Shown one piece after another: positions 1-8,467 of a stretch of 64,000 nucleotides of DNA. The notes beneath the pieces were generated by a model. That model was not told the DNA's origin. It saw nothing but the letters and a program-made list of their open reading frames with translations, and did not search any database. The stretch's first letter is position 1, and each line of letters starts with the position of its first letter. A program made the translations under genes and the position numbers. Origin of the DNA: Desulfomicrobium sp. UBA5193. GTDB taxonomy: Bacteria > Desulfobacterota > Desulfovibrionia > Desulfovibrionales > Desulfomicrobiaceae. Where the stretch lies: the NCBI GenBank assembly GCA_002412965.1, contig DHWB01000006.1, positions 177,561-241,560 on the forward strand, given 5' to 3'.

Positions 1-519
1 TCCATCATCACCACCACCGGGTTCGCCACCGCGGACTATGAACTCTGGCTCCCCCTGCCGCAGGGCGTGCTGCTCCTGTGCATGTTCATTGGCGGTTGCG
101 CCGGGTCCACGGCAGGCGGAATCAAGTGCATGCGGGTCATGCTGCTGTTCAAGCATTCCTACCGGGAATTGTTTCGTCTGGTGCACCCCCGTGCCGTGCT
201 GCCGCTCAAATTCGGGGCCAAGCTGGTCAAGGAAGAGGTGGTGGCGAGTATTTGGGGCTTTTTTGTCCTCTTTATCGCTCTCTTTGTCCTTTCGTCTCTG
301 GCCCTGACGGCTATGGGCGTGGATGTGCTGACGTCCTTTGCCGCCGTGGTGGCGTGTATCGGCAACGTCGGTCCTGGTTTGGGCGAGGTTGGACCTGTGA
401 ATAATTACTCCGGGATTCCGGCCCTGGGCAAATGGGTACTGAGTTTTTGCATGCTGCTCGGGCGGCTTGAGATTTATACGGTGTTGGTATTGTTCATGCC
501 CGAGTTCTGGAGAAAATAG
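1..519 (+). CDS. trkH: TrkH/KtrB-family potassium uptake channel subunit, C-terminal part
   Basis: The gene enters from the left edge; only the last 172 codons are present, reading in frame from base 1. It forms the membrane pore for K+ uptake, normally with a cytoplasmic TrkA/KtrA regulator that is not in view. Two pore-loop signatures are visible: TTTGFATADYELW near the start and IGNVGPGLGEVGP near codon 120, the third and fourth selectivity repeats of the family. The end GRLEIYTVLVLFMPEFW is the usual TrkH terminus. Hydrophobic segments lie between the loops. Identification is firm; the choice between Trk and Ktr type cannot be made without the N-terminus and partner gene. Confidence 0.93.
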   Translation, partial: SIITTTGFATADYELWLPLPQGVLLLCMFIGGCAGSTAGGIKCMRVMLLFKHSYRELFRLVHPRAVLPLKFGAKLVKEEVVASIWGFFVLFIALFVLSSLALTAMGVDVLTSFAAVVACIGNVGPGLGEVGPVNNYSGIPALGKWVLSFCMLLGRLEIYTVLVLFMPEFWRK

Positions 520-541
520 ATTGGAGAAGAAGGAGAAAATC

Positions 542-733
542 ATGACGCAATGGATTGAGGTGGGAAAATTCACGGAACTTGACGAAGCCGCGCAGAAAGA
601 AGCTGGCCGCCTTGCGGAGTACGCCCTTGATGTGGCCCTGGATCCGACTCAGGTCATCCGCTTTGAAGAGACCGAGACCGGTTTTCGGCTGCTGATCGAC
701 GAGGATTTTTACAAGTTTTATCAGGGTCTTTAA
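542..733 (+). CDS. small conserved hypothetical protein (63 aa)
   Basis: A 63-residue acidic soluble protein beginning MTQWIEVGKFTELDEA. The start at 542 has a strong ribosome site (AAGGAGAAAATC) just upstream; longer upstream reading lies inside trkH and is rejected. The stop overlaps the next gene's ATG in a TAATG arrangement, so the two are probably translationally coupled. It ends IDEDFYKFYQGL. I recognise no domain; helical propensity is high in residues 8-35. Function unknown. Confidence 0.75.
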   Translation: MTQWIEVGKFTELDEAAQKEAGRLAEYALDVALDPTQVIRFEETETGFRLLIDEDFYKFYQGL

Positions 734-1500
734 TGGCTCCGGGCCTGCTGCGTCAGATGCGCGTCCGGTTTCTGGACATGGCGGACGAGTATGCGGGCCG
801 GCTGGGCGAGAGGCGCGAGCACATTGACCTGAAGCGCGATCATTCCCTGCGGGTGTATGCCCTGGCCACAAAGATTGTGGCCGGGGAACGCCTGGCCCCG
901 TCGCGCCTCTATCTGGCGGCGGCTCTGTTGCACGATATAGGCCGCTTTTCGCAGTTCGAGCGATTCGGCACCTACCGTGACGACGAGTCCGTCGATCACG
1001 GGGACGAGGGGGCCGATTTTTTGCGAGGGAGTGATTTTCTGGAGGCTTTTGCGGCAAGCGAGAAGGACTGCATCGTGAACGCGGTGCGCCAGCACAACAA
1101 GCGGGTGCTTCCCGCCGATCTGGACCCGCTGACCAGATCCGTATGCGAGCTGGTTAGGGATGCGGACAAGCTCGACATCGTGCCCGTGGTCCTGTCCAAG
1201 ATGATGGCGGATGGACCGCGCGACCCGGTGGTCACGCTGGGGCTTGTCGATGCCCCCGAGGCCTGGACCGAGTCCATGGTCGACGTGGTGGCTTCGGGCC
1301 GGAGTCCAGCCTACAATGAGCTTTGTTACGTGAATGACTTCAAATTGCTGCTTGCGTCCTGGGGGCCAAAGCTGGTGCACGGCACCAGTCGCCGGATTTT
1401 TGCCGGGCGGGGCTATCTGGACCGGCTCTTCGACCTGCTCCCGCGCTCCGGCCGTTTTGCCGAGCTCAAGGTCCGGTTGGCGGACCAGCTTGATCGCTGA
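733..1500 (+). CDS. HD-domain phosphohydrolase
   Basis: A 255-residue cytoplasmic HD-superfamily protein. The metal-binding pattern is visible: H37 (in KRDHSLR), H67-D68 (LLHDIGRF), H89 (VDHGDEGADF) and an aspartate near 143-145 (VRDADKLDI). This layout fits metal-dependent phosphomonoesterase or nucleotide phosphatase activity; the substrate cannot be told. The start overlaps the preceding stop by one base, so the small protein and this enzyme form a pair. The last 35 bp overlap the 3' end of the convergent BPL_N gene. Confidence 0.88.
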   Translation: MAPGLLRQMRVRFLDMADEYAGRLGERREHIDLKRDHSLRVYALATKIVAGERLAPSRLYLAAALLHDIGRFSQFERFGTYRDDESVDHGDEGADFLRGSDFLEAFAASEKDCIVNAVRQHNKRVLPADLDPLTRSVCELVRDADKLDIVPVVLSKMMADGPRDPVVTLGLVDAPEAWTESMVDVVASGRSPAYNELCYVNDFKLLLASWGPKLVHGTSRRIFAGRGYLDRLFDLLPRSGRFAELKVRLADQLDR

Positions 1501-2713
1501 GTTGCAACCAGAGCAATTCGTCCAGGGTGCGCAGTATCTCTCCGTAGAGCCCCCCGTATCCCGGAAATTTTCCAAAGAGCTCCTGCTTGTGGCGTTGCAG
1601 GCTGGGTGAGGCGCTGGCCTCGGGCGAGGACGGGGATATGGCCAGGATGCGGCGCTCCTGCAGCAGATATTTTCTGGTTTGATGGCAAAAATCCACGCAC
1701 CTGGCATGACAGCGTTCCCCGTGTTCGGCCCAGTAGGTCGTGGACGCCGCCGAAGGCTTGGCGTGTCTGGCCTGCCACGTCATGGCCAGCAGGAAATTGA
1801 TGGGCGAGCCGGGCACTCCGCGCCGCCAGCCGAGCAGCCAGGGCGTGCGCCAGAAGAGCAGGAAATGGCTCTGACCGAAGCCGATCAGTTCCGCCAGGCA
1901 TGTCTGCATCTCGCCAAGATGCGTGTCATCCCATTGCGGCGTTGCGTTCCCCAGATCCCAGGCCGGAACCGGGCGGGTTTGATCCAGCCCGAGCAGGCGG
2001 GAGAGCAGGGTGTTTGCCTGAGGTGAAGCCGGGGTTTCGAGGTGAGCATAGCTGAGCACGAACGAGCCCTGGCCGTATCTGCCCCGGACAATGCAGGGCT
2101 CATGACGCAGGCGGTCCGGATTCAGATTTATCCCGTACAGTTCTTCCCACTGTCCCACCTCGCCGGGCGCGATGCCGGACCAATCCAGATCCGCTGACCA
2201 GAAATCCGGTCCGGGCCTTTCATAGAGCGCCAGCACATCCAGCGGAGCCGTCGTGTCCGGGGCGAACTGAGAGGGCCACCAGACCGGTAAGGCTGCCTCG
2301 TAGCTCGTTTCGCCATCCTGCACTGTGCACCAGACATGCCCGCTGAAATTGGGCAGGCGTTGGCTGGCCGGTTTGCGTGCCCAGGTGCACAGGTCCAGAA
2401 AGGGCGCGCCGCGTTCCGAGCCGAGGGCCAGACCCGCTCCGCCGCAAAAGCCGAGGTACTTGCCCCCGCTGTGCACATAGTCGCGGATTTCGCGGCGACC
2501 GTCCTCGCCCAGGGCCACGGACTTGAGCCGGGCCCAGCCGCCGGGCACGATCAGCGTGGAAGGGGCGAGATCCCGCAGGACGCCCGAGCCGACCTGTGCG
2601 GCCTTGACGAGGGTCAGGGGTGCGCGCAGGGCCTTGAGGGCGCGGTGCAGGAGCAGTCCCCACAGGTGCGATTCGTCCCAGAGCAGGGCCACGGGTGCGG
2701 TGTGTTGGTGCAT
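1466..2713 (-). CDS. BPL_N (biotin-protein-ligase N-terminal-like, glutamine-amidotransferase fold) domain protein
   Basis: A 415-residue protein whose first about 250 residues resemble the BPL_N family, a class I glutamine-amidotransferase-like fold. Seen: PGG at 57-59, GKYLGFCGGAGLAL around 84-97 with C90 in the nucleophile-elbow position, and a later segment on whether to return or 'open' content (RGRYGQGSFVLSYAHLETP) typical of the family. The C-terminal about 150 residues (after LGLDQTRPVP) show no domain I recognise. No signal peptide. The family is uncharacterised in bacteria; an enzymatic role is inference. It is read toward the HD gene and overlaps it tail to tail. Confidence 0.75.
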   Translation of the reverse strand: MHQHTAPVALLWDESHLWGLLLHRALKALRAPLTLVKAAQVGSGVLRDLAPSTLIVPGGWARLKSVALGEDGRREIRDYVHSGGKYLGFCGGAGLALGSERGAPFLDLCTWARKPASQRLPNFSGHVWCTVQDGETSYEAALPVWWPSQFAPDTTAPLDVLALYERPGPDFWSADLDWSGIAPGEVGQWEELYGINLNPDRLRHEPCIVRGRYGQGSFVLSYAHLETPASPQANTLLSRLLGLDQTRPVPAWDLGNATPQWDDTHLGEMQTCLAELIGFGQSHFLLFWRTPWLLGWRRGVPGSPINFLLAMTWQARHAKPSAASTTYWAEHGERCHARCVDFCHQTRKYLLQERRILAISPSSPEASASPSLQRHKQELFGKFPGYGGLYGEILRTLDELLWLQLSDQAGPPTGP

Positions 2714-2800
2714 ACGGCGCTTGCCTAGCAGGATAGGGGATGGCGGGCAAGTCGGGCTTGATTTTTGACATGCGCCCCAGTACTCATTTTTGTTTCCGTG

Positions 2801-2825
2801 GCGCCGGGCAATCCGGCGCTTTTTG
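2801..2825 (+). terminator. intrinsic-terminator-like hairpin in the valS leader
   Basis: A perfect 7-bp GC stem (GCGCCGG, loop gcaat, CCGGCGC) followed directly by TTTTTG. It lies 33 bp upstream of the valS start and reads on the valS strand. The neighbouring upstream gene is divergent, so no gene needs a terminator here; it could stop antisense read-through from the HD gene or attenuate valS. Confidence 0.6.
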
Positions 2826-2857
2826 CCGCAACCAGCTCACTATTCGGAGTTCATCAT

Positions 2858-5521
2858 ATGGCCAATGAAATGCTTTCCAAGGGATACGAACCCGCCGAGG
2901 TGGAAGAGCGGTGGCTTGAGTACTGGAAGACCCACCAGAGTTTCACCCCGGACGCGGCCAAGGCCGCCGCTACGCCCAAGGACAACTACTCCATCGTCAT
3001 CCCCCCGCCCAACGTCACCGGGGCTCTGCACATGGGCCACGCCCTCAATCTGACCCTGCAGGACATCATGTGCCGCTACATGCGCCAGCACGGCAAGACC
3101 GTGCTCTGGGTGCCGGGTACGGACCACGCGGGCATCGCCACCCAGAACGTGGTGGAAAGGAAGCTCCTGGCCGAAGGCACGAAGCGCGAGGACCTGGGCC
3201 GCGAGGAATTCATAAGCCGCGTCTGGGAATGGAAGGAAGACTACGGCGGACGCATCCTGAACCAGATCCGTCGCATGGGCGCCAGCGTCGACTGGACCCG
3301 CGAGCGCTTCACCATGGACGAGGGATTGTCGAGGGCCGTGCGCGAAGTTTTCGTCACCCTGTACGAGCAGGGCCTCGTCTACCGGGGCAAGTACATCGTC
3401 AACTGGTGCACCCGCTGCCACACGGCCCTGGCCGATGACGAGGTCGAATACGCTCCGGCCAAGTCCACCCTCTATCATCTGCGCTACCCCTTGGAAGACG
3501 GCACGGGTTTCGTGACCGTGGCCACGGTGCGGCCCGAGACCATGCTCGGCGACACTGCTGTGGCCGTGCATCCCGAGGACGAACGCTACCAATCCATGAT
3601 CGGTAAATACGTCATCCTGCCCCTGGTGGGTCGGCGCATCCCGATCATCGCCGATACCTACGTGGACCGCGAATTCGGCACCGGCTGCCTCAAGATCACC
3701 CCGGCCCACGACATGAACGACTGGGAGCTGGGCCGCAAATATGGCCTGGAGACAGTGAGCGTCATCAACGACAAGGGCCGCATGAACGAGAACGCGCCCG
3801 AGGCCTACCGGGACCTGAGCGCCGCCGAGTGCCGCTCGCGCATTATCGAGGACCTGCGGGCCTGTGAATCCCTGGTGGCCGAGGAGCCCTATGAGAACAA
3901 GGTCAACCAGTGCTACCGCTGCAAGACCAATATCGAACCCTTCGTGTCCGAGCAGTGGTTCGTGTCCGTCAAGCCTCTGGCCGAGAAGGCCCGTGCCGCC
4001 GTAGAAGACGGCCGCACGATCATCTGGCCCGCGCAGTGGAACAAGACCTACTACAACTGGCTCGACAACATCCGCGATTGGTGCATCTCCCGGCAGCTGT
4101 GGTGGGGGCATCGCATCCCGGTCTGGACCTGCCAGGACTGCGGGGAGGTCATCGTCGCCCGCCAGGATCCTACGGCCTGCAAGTGCGGGAGCGCAAATCT
4201 GATCCAGGACGAGGATGTGCTTGACACCTGGTTCTCTTCGGCCTTGTGGCCGTTCTCGACCATGGGCTGGCCCGAACAGACCAATGAGCTTAAAGCCTTC
4301 TATCCGACCTCGCTGCTGGTCACGGGCTTTGACATCCTCTTCTTCTGGGTGGCCCGCATGATGATGATGGGCCTGCAGTTCATGGACAACGTACCCTTCA
4401 AGGACGTCTATATCCACGCCCTGGTCCGCGACGAGCACGGCAAGAAGATGTCCAAGTCCACGGGCAACGTGATCGACCCCCTGGCCATGATCGACAAGTA
4501 CGGCTGCGACTCCCTGCGCTTCACCCTGACCTCGTTCGCGGCCATGGGCCGGGACATCAAGCTCTCCGAGGCACGCATCGAGGGTTACCGCCATTTCATC
4601 AACAAGATCTGGAATGCGGCCCGCTTCGCCCTCATGCATGTCGATGGGACGGAGCCAGAATTTGACCCCAAGGCGCTGCCTGGACTGCACCACACCTGGA
4701 TTCTGCACCGTCTGGAGATGCTCAAGAAGGAGCACTCCGCCCAGATCGAGGGCTACCGCTTCAACGAGGCGGCCCAGGGGCTGTACAGTTTCGTGTGGCG
4801 TGAATTCTGCGACTGGTATCTGGAGTTGATCAAGCCCGAGCTTTACGGCGAGGATCAGGCGGCCAAAGCGGCGGCCCGGTCCTGTCTGCGCCATGTGCTC
4901 TCCGAGATCATGATCATCGCCCATCCCGTCATCCCCTTCGTGACGCAGGAGATTTGGTCCTGCATCCCGACCCTCGACGTCGAGAGCCTGGCCCTGCGGC
5001 CTTTCCCCAAGGCCCGGCCCGAATGCGAGAACGAGGGAGCCGTCAGGGACATGGAGTTTCTGCAGGGCGTCATCGTGGCCGTGCGCAACATCCGCTCAGA
5101 GCTGGGCGTGGCTCCGGGTGTCCCGCTTGCGGTGTTGATCCGGGCCGGGAGTGATGATCAGGCCTTCCTGATGGCCCATGAAACGGAAATAGCGGCGCTG
5201 GCCAGAGTCGGGACGCTGTCCGTGGGCGCCGACATCGAAGCGCCCAAGGGATGCGCCTCGGCGGTGGTTCGCGGCTGTGAGCTTTACGTGCCGCTCGACG
5301 GGGTGGTGGATTTTGTGGCCGAGTTGGCCCGCCTCGACAAGGAGCTGGGCAAGATATCGAAGGAACTCGACTTCGTGACCAAGAAGCTCGGCAACGAGAG
5401 TTTTGTGAGCAAGGCCCCCGAAGACGTGGTGGCCAAGGAAAAGGCCAAGGCGGCGGATTTCGCCGAGAAAAAGGCCACCCTGGAGCAGCTGCGGGCCAAG
5501 GTGCAGGAGTTCGTCGGCTAA
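2858..5521 (+). CDS. valS: valyl-tRNA synthetase
   Basis: An 887-residue class Ia aminoacyl-tRNA synthetase that charges tRNA-Val in the cytoplasm. Signatures: HMGH at residues 58-61 inside PPPNVTGALHMGHALN, KMSKS at 530-534, and the C-terminal coiled-coil tRNA arm (DFVAELARLDKELGKISKEL and on). The editing domain lies between (TVRPETMLGDTAVAVHP). Length is normal. The start at 2858 (ATGGCCAATGAA) is preceded by CGGAG; an upstream TTG at 2765 is in frame, but reading from it runs through the hairpin and has no clear ribosome site. Confidence 0.97.
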   Translation: MANEMLSKGYEPAEVEERWLEYWKTHQSFTPDAAKAAATPKDNYSIVIPPPNVTGALHMGHALNLTLQDIMCRYMRQHGKTVLWVPGTDHAGIATQNVVERKLLAEGTKREDLGREEFISRVWEWKEDYGGRILNQIRRMGASVDWTRERFTMDEGLSRAVREVFVTLYEQGLVYRGKYIVNWCTRCHTALADDEVEYAPAKSTLYHLRYPLEDGTGFVTVATVRPETMLGDTAVAVHPEDERYQSMIGKYVILPLVGRRIPIIADTYVDREFGTGCLKITPAHDMNDWELGRKYGLETVSVINDKGRMNENAPEAYRDLSAAECRSRIIEDLRACESLVAEEPYENKVNQCYRCKTNIEPFVSEQWFVSVKPLAEKARAAVEDGRTIIWPAQWNKTYYNWLDNIRDWCISRQLWWGHRIPVWTCQDCGEVIVARQDPTACKCGSANLIQDEDVLDTWFSSALWPFSTMGWPEQTNELKAFYPTSLLVTGFDILFFWVARMMMMGLQFMDNVPFKDVYIHALVRDEHGKKMSKSTGNVIDPLAMIDKYGCDSLRFTLTSFAAMGRDIKLSEARIEGYRHFINKIWNAARFALMHVDGTEPEFDPKALPGLHHTWILHRLEMLKKEHSAQIEGYRFNEAAQGLYSFVWREFCDWYLELIKPELYGEDQAAKAAARSCLRHVLSEIMIIAHPVIPFVTQEIWSCIPTLDVESLALRPFPKARPECENEGAVRDMEFLQGVIVAVRNIRSELGVAPGVPLAVLIRAGSDDQAFLMAHETEIAALARVGTLSVGADIEAPKGCASAVVRGCELYVPLDGVVDFVAELARLDKELGKISKELDFVTKKLGNESFVSKAPEDVVAKEKAKAADFAEKKATLEQLRAKVQEFVG

Positions 5522-5552
5522 AAGCCCTTCGCGTATTGGAGAGGGTTAAAGG

Positions 5553-5634
5553 CATGGATTCCCGCCTTCGCGGGAATGACGCTGACGCAGTGTGACCCGC
5601 TCCCGGGTCATCCCCGCGAAGGCGTGGAAACATG
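5553..5634. repeat. dRS3-like inverted repeat, copy 1
   Basis: The left arm holds ATTCCC-GCCTTCGC-GGGAAT (5558-5577), preceded by GGCATGG. After about 26 bp an imperfect reverse complement follows (5607-5634, four mismatches). The same unit occurs as a perfect pair at 37615-37706. It lies between valS and cobA-hemD. Confidence 0.85.
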
Positions 5635-5709
5635 TCTTTTTTCCGGCCGACCGAAGGTTGCCGACCGTGGACATGTCTGTCTCGGAATATTTAAATGAAA
5701 GGAAACATC

Positions 5710-7218
5710 ATGGCCAAAGCATATCTCATCGGCGCAGGTCCGGGCGATCCGGGTCTCATCACGGTCAAGGGCCAGCGCCTGCTGCAGGAGTGCGAGGTGA
5801 TCATTTACGATTACCTGGCGAACAAGAGCTTTCTGTCCCTGTGCCGTCCGGATGCGGAGATCATCTATGTGGGCAAGAAGGGGGGGGATCACACCCTGCC
5901 CCAGGATCAGATCAACGACCTGATCGTGGCCAAGGTGAAGTCCGGCCAGAACGTGGCTCGCCTGAAGGGCGGAGACCCGTACATCTTCGGGCGCGGCGCC
6001 GAAGAGGCCGAAGAGCTGCTGGAAGCCGGCCTTGATTTCGAGGTCGTGCCCGGCGTGACCTCGGCCGTGGCGGGCGCGGCGTATGCGGGCATTCCGCTGA
6101 CGCATCGCAAGTACGCCTCTTCCGTGTCGCTTATCACCGGCCACGAAGACCCGACCAAGCCCGACTCTGCCCACAACTGGGCGGCCCTGGCCAACGCTGC
6201 CAGCACCCTGTGCTTTTACATGGGCGTGAAAAACCTGCCCTATATCTCGGCCAAGCTGATGGAGAACGGGATGCGTGCGGACATGCCCGCCGCCCTGGTG
6301 CGCTGGGGCACGACGAGCAAGCATCAGTCCTGGGTCTCGACGGTGGGTGAGATCGCGGCCATGGCCGAGCGCGAAGGCGTGAAATCGCCGTCCATGCTGG
6401 TCGTGGGCGAGGTGGTGCAGCTGCACGACACCCTCAACTGGTTCGAAAAGTTGCCCCTGCACGGCAAGGGCGTGGTCGTGACCCGCGCCCGCGAACAGGC
6501 CAGCGGCCTGAAAGACACGCTGGAGCGTCTGGGCGCCGCCTGTTACGAGTTCCCGACCATCACCATCGTGCCCCTGCAGGACTACGCTCCGGTTCGCGCG
6601 GCCATAGACAGGCTGCCGGATTACGACTGGGCGGTCTTTACCTCCGTCAATGGCGTGCGCCATTTCTGGTACCAGCTCGAACTCGTGGGCAAGGACGCCC
6701 GGGCCCTGGGCGGCATGCAGATCGCGGCCATCGGACCGGCCACGGCCGAGGCGCTGCTGGAGCGCGGTATCCGTCCCGACTTCATCCCGCCCAAGTACGT
6801 GGCCGAGTCCGTGGTGGAGGGGCTCCTTGAGCGCGGCATCGCGGGCAAGAAGGTGCTCATCCCCCGCGCCAAGGTCGCGCGCGAGGTGCTGCCCGAGGAG
6901 CTGGCCAAGGTCGCCGCGCAGGTCGACGTGCTTCCCGTGTACGAGACCGTCCTGACCCAGGAGGACGGGGCCGAGATCGTCGAGTTGCTCGAAAAGGGAC
7001 GGCTGCATTACCTGACCTTCTCCAGTTCTTCCACGGTCGAGAACTTCTTCGCCCTGGTCCCGGCGGATACCTTGCGCCCCTTCGTGGGCAAGGGCCTCAA
7101 GATCTGCTGCATCGGCCCGGTGACCGCAAAGACCTTGAAAGAGTACGGGTTCACTCCGGACATCATGCCCGAGGACTACACCATTCCGGCCCTGGTCGAT
7201 GCCCTGGTGAAGGGATAA
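5710..7218 (+). CDS. cobA-hemD: fused uroporphyrinogen-III C-methyltransferase / uroporphyrinogen-III synthase
   Basis: A 502-residue bifunctional enzyme of tetrapyrrole synthesis. Residues 1 to about 245 are SAM-dependent uroporphyrinogen-III methyltransferase (GAGPGDPGLITVKG at 8-21, VGKKGG, LKGGDPYIFGRG, VVPGVTSA), giving precorrin-2. Residues about 255-500 are uroporphyrinogen-III synthase (KGVVVTRAREQA, VFTSVNGVRHF, LTFSSSSTVENF, CIGPVTAKTL). Such fusions are known in Desulfovibrio and several Gram-positives; the product feeds sirohaem and the cobamide and alternative haem routes. An ATG at 5695 is also in frame, but AAAGGAAAC sits correctly only for 5710. purN follows 3 bp after the stop. 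Confidence 0.95.
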   Translation: MAKAYLIGAGPGDPGLITVKGQRLLQECEVIIYDYLANKSFLSLCRPDAEIIYVGKKGGDHTLPQDQINDLIVAKVKSGQNVARLKGGDPYIFGRGAEEAEELLEAGLDFEVVPGVTSAVAGAAYAGIPLTHRKYASSVSLITGHEDPTKPDSAHNWAALANAASTLCFYMGVKNLPYISAKLMENGMRADMPAALVRWGTTSKHQSWVSTVGEIAAMAEREGVKSPSMLVVGEVVQLHDTLNWFEKLPLHGKGVVVTRAREQASGLKDTLERLGAACYEFPTITIVPLQDYAPVRAAIDRLPDYDWAVFTSVNGVRHFWYQLELVGKDARALGGMQIAAIGPATAEALLERGIRPDFIPPKYVAESVVEGLLERGIAGKKVLIPRAKVAREVLPEELAKVAAQVDVLPVYETVLTQEDGAEIVELLEKGRLHYLTFSSSSTVENFFALVPADTLRPFVGKGLKICCIGPVTAKTLKEYGFTPDIMPEDYTIPALVDALVKG

Positions 7219-7221
7219 CCG

Positions 7222-7917
7222 ATGACCATTGCGCTGGGTGTGCTTGTTTCTGGCTCCGGATCCAACCTGCAGGCCATCATCGACCGGGTGCGGGAAGGAA
7301 GCCTCGATGCGGATATCCGCATCGTCATCGCCAACAAGCCGGATGCCCAGGGCCTTGATCGAGCGCGGGAAGCGGGCATCCCTACGGCGAGCATCCGGCA
7401 CGCGGACTTCCCCGAGCGCGAGGATTTCGACCGGGAACTGGTCCGGTTGCTGAGCGCAGCGGGCGTGGAGCTTGTGGCCCTGGCCGGGTTCATGCGCCTG
7501 CTGACCCTCGCCTTTCTGACGCCCTTCGCCGGCCGGGTGGTCAACATCCATCCGGCATTGCTCCCGGCCTGCCCCGGCCTGCACGCCCAGGCCCAGCAGG
7601 CCGGGCACGGAGTGCGCCTGGCCGGGTGCACCGTGCATTTCGTGGATGAAGAAGTGGATCACGGGCCGATCATCATCCAGGGCGCGGTGCCGGCTTTTGC
7701 CGATGACGACGCGGAGTCCCTGGGCGTGCGCATTTTGGAGATGGAGCATCGCATCTATCCCCAGGCCCTGCAGTGGATCGCCCAGGGCCGGGTGCATGTG
7801 CGCGGCCGTCAGGTGGCGGTGGATGGAGTTGCCCGGGCGATTGCCAGTCCATTGTGGACCAATCCGCCCCTGGAATCGCCTTTTGACAGAGAGGGAGGCA
7901 GGCATGAATGCATTTGA
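7222..7917 (+). CDS. purN: phosphoribosylglycinamide formyltransferase
   Basis: A 231-residue GAR transformylase (folate-dependent) of purine synthesis. Visible: the phosphate-binding GSGSNLQAI at 11-19, N108 and H110 in NIHPALLPA, and D146 in HFVDEEVDHGPII, matching the Asn-His-Asp catalytic set of E. coli PurN. The C-terminal tail after the catalytic fold (about residue 195 on) is somewhat long. Its 3' end overlaps the AMMECR1 gene by 14 bp and its start is 3 bp after cobA-hemD, so these genes are probably one operon. Confidence 0.95.
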   Translation: MTIALGVLVSGSGSNLQAIIDRVREGSLDADIRIVIANKPDAQGLDRAREAGIPTASIRHADFPEREDFDRELVRLLSAAGVELVALAGFMRLLTLAFLTPFAGRVVNIHPALLPACPGLHAQAQQAGHGVRLAGCTVHFVDEEVDHGPIIIQGAVPAFADDDAESLGVRILEMEHRIYPQALQWIAQGRVHVRGRQVAVDGVARAIASPLWTNPPLESPFDREGGRHECI

Positions 7918-8455
7918 GCTGGTATTGACCGACGAGGAAAAGCGCTTCTGCAAGGATCTCATCCGCTACGTCATCGCGCATCATCTCGGCCTTGAAACCG
8001 GCCCCAAGCCCGCGCTGGAGTCTTTGACCCTAGTCAAGGAACTTGGCGCCTTCGTGACCTTGAAAAGGCACGGGCGCCTGCGCGGGTGCATCGGCAACGT
8101 CGTGGGCAACGGCCCCCTGGTGGCGACCATCGAGCGCATGGCCGGAGCGGCGGCCTTCGAGGATCCGCGTTTTCCTCCGCTGACGGCAGGGGAGTTTGAC
8201 GAGGTGGAAATCGAGGTCTCTGTCATGGGCCCGCTTACTCCTTGTCCGGACCCGGAACTGATCGAGGTCGGGCGTCACGGGCTCTATATCCGCAAATCCA
8301 TGCACTCTGGACTGCTGCTGCCGCAGGTTGCAACGGAGTGGGGTTGGGACCGCGAAACTTTTCTGGACCAAACCTGTGTCAAGGCCGGACTGCCCAAAGG
8401 AACCTGGCGCAAGTCCAAAACGGAAATCTGGTGGTTTGAAGCCGTTATTTTTTAA
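7904..8455 (+). CDS. amrA: AMMECR1-domain protein (AmrA family)
   Basis: A 183-residue protein with the family signature LRGCIG at 59-64 (RHGRLRGCIGNVVG) and the later block FPPLTAGEFDEVEIEVSVM. In bacteria AmrA proteins are often found with MEMO-like AmrB and radical-SAM AmrS; neither partner is nearby. Biochemical role unknown. The start at 7904 has GAGGGAGGCAGGC as ribosome site and lies inside the end of purN. Confidence 0.85.
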   Translation: MNAFELVLTDEEKRFCKDLIRYVIAHHLGLETGPKPALESLTLVKELGAFVTLKRHGRLRGCIGNVVGNGPLVATIERMAGAAAFEDPRFPPLTAGEFDEVEIEVSVMGPLTPCPDPELIEVGRHGLYIRKSMHSGLLLPQVATEWGWDRETFLDQTCVKAGLPKGTWRKSKTEIWWFEAVIF

Positions 8456-8467
8456 AGGAAGGTAACC

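Noticed and set aside
2840..4924. Very long open frame (694 codons) antisense to valS
   Set aside because: Composition is His/Gly/Val/Asp-rich as expected from the reverse of a GC-rich coding strand; no motif, and valS is certain.
5608..7962. 784-codon antisense frame over cobA-hemD and purN
   Set aside because: Runs across two well-identified genes and shows the same shadow composition.
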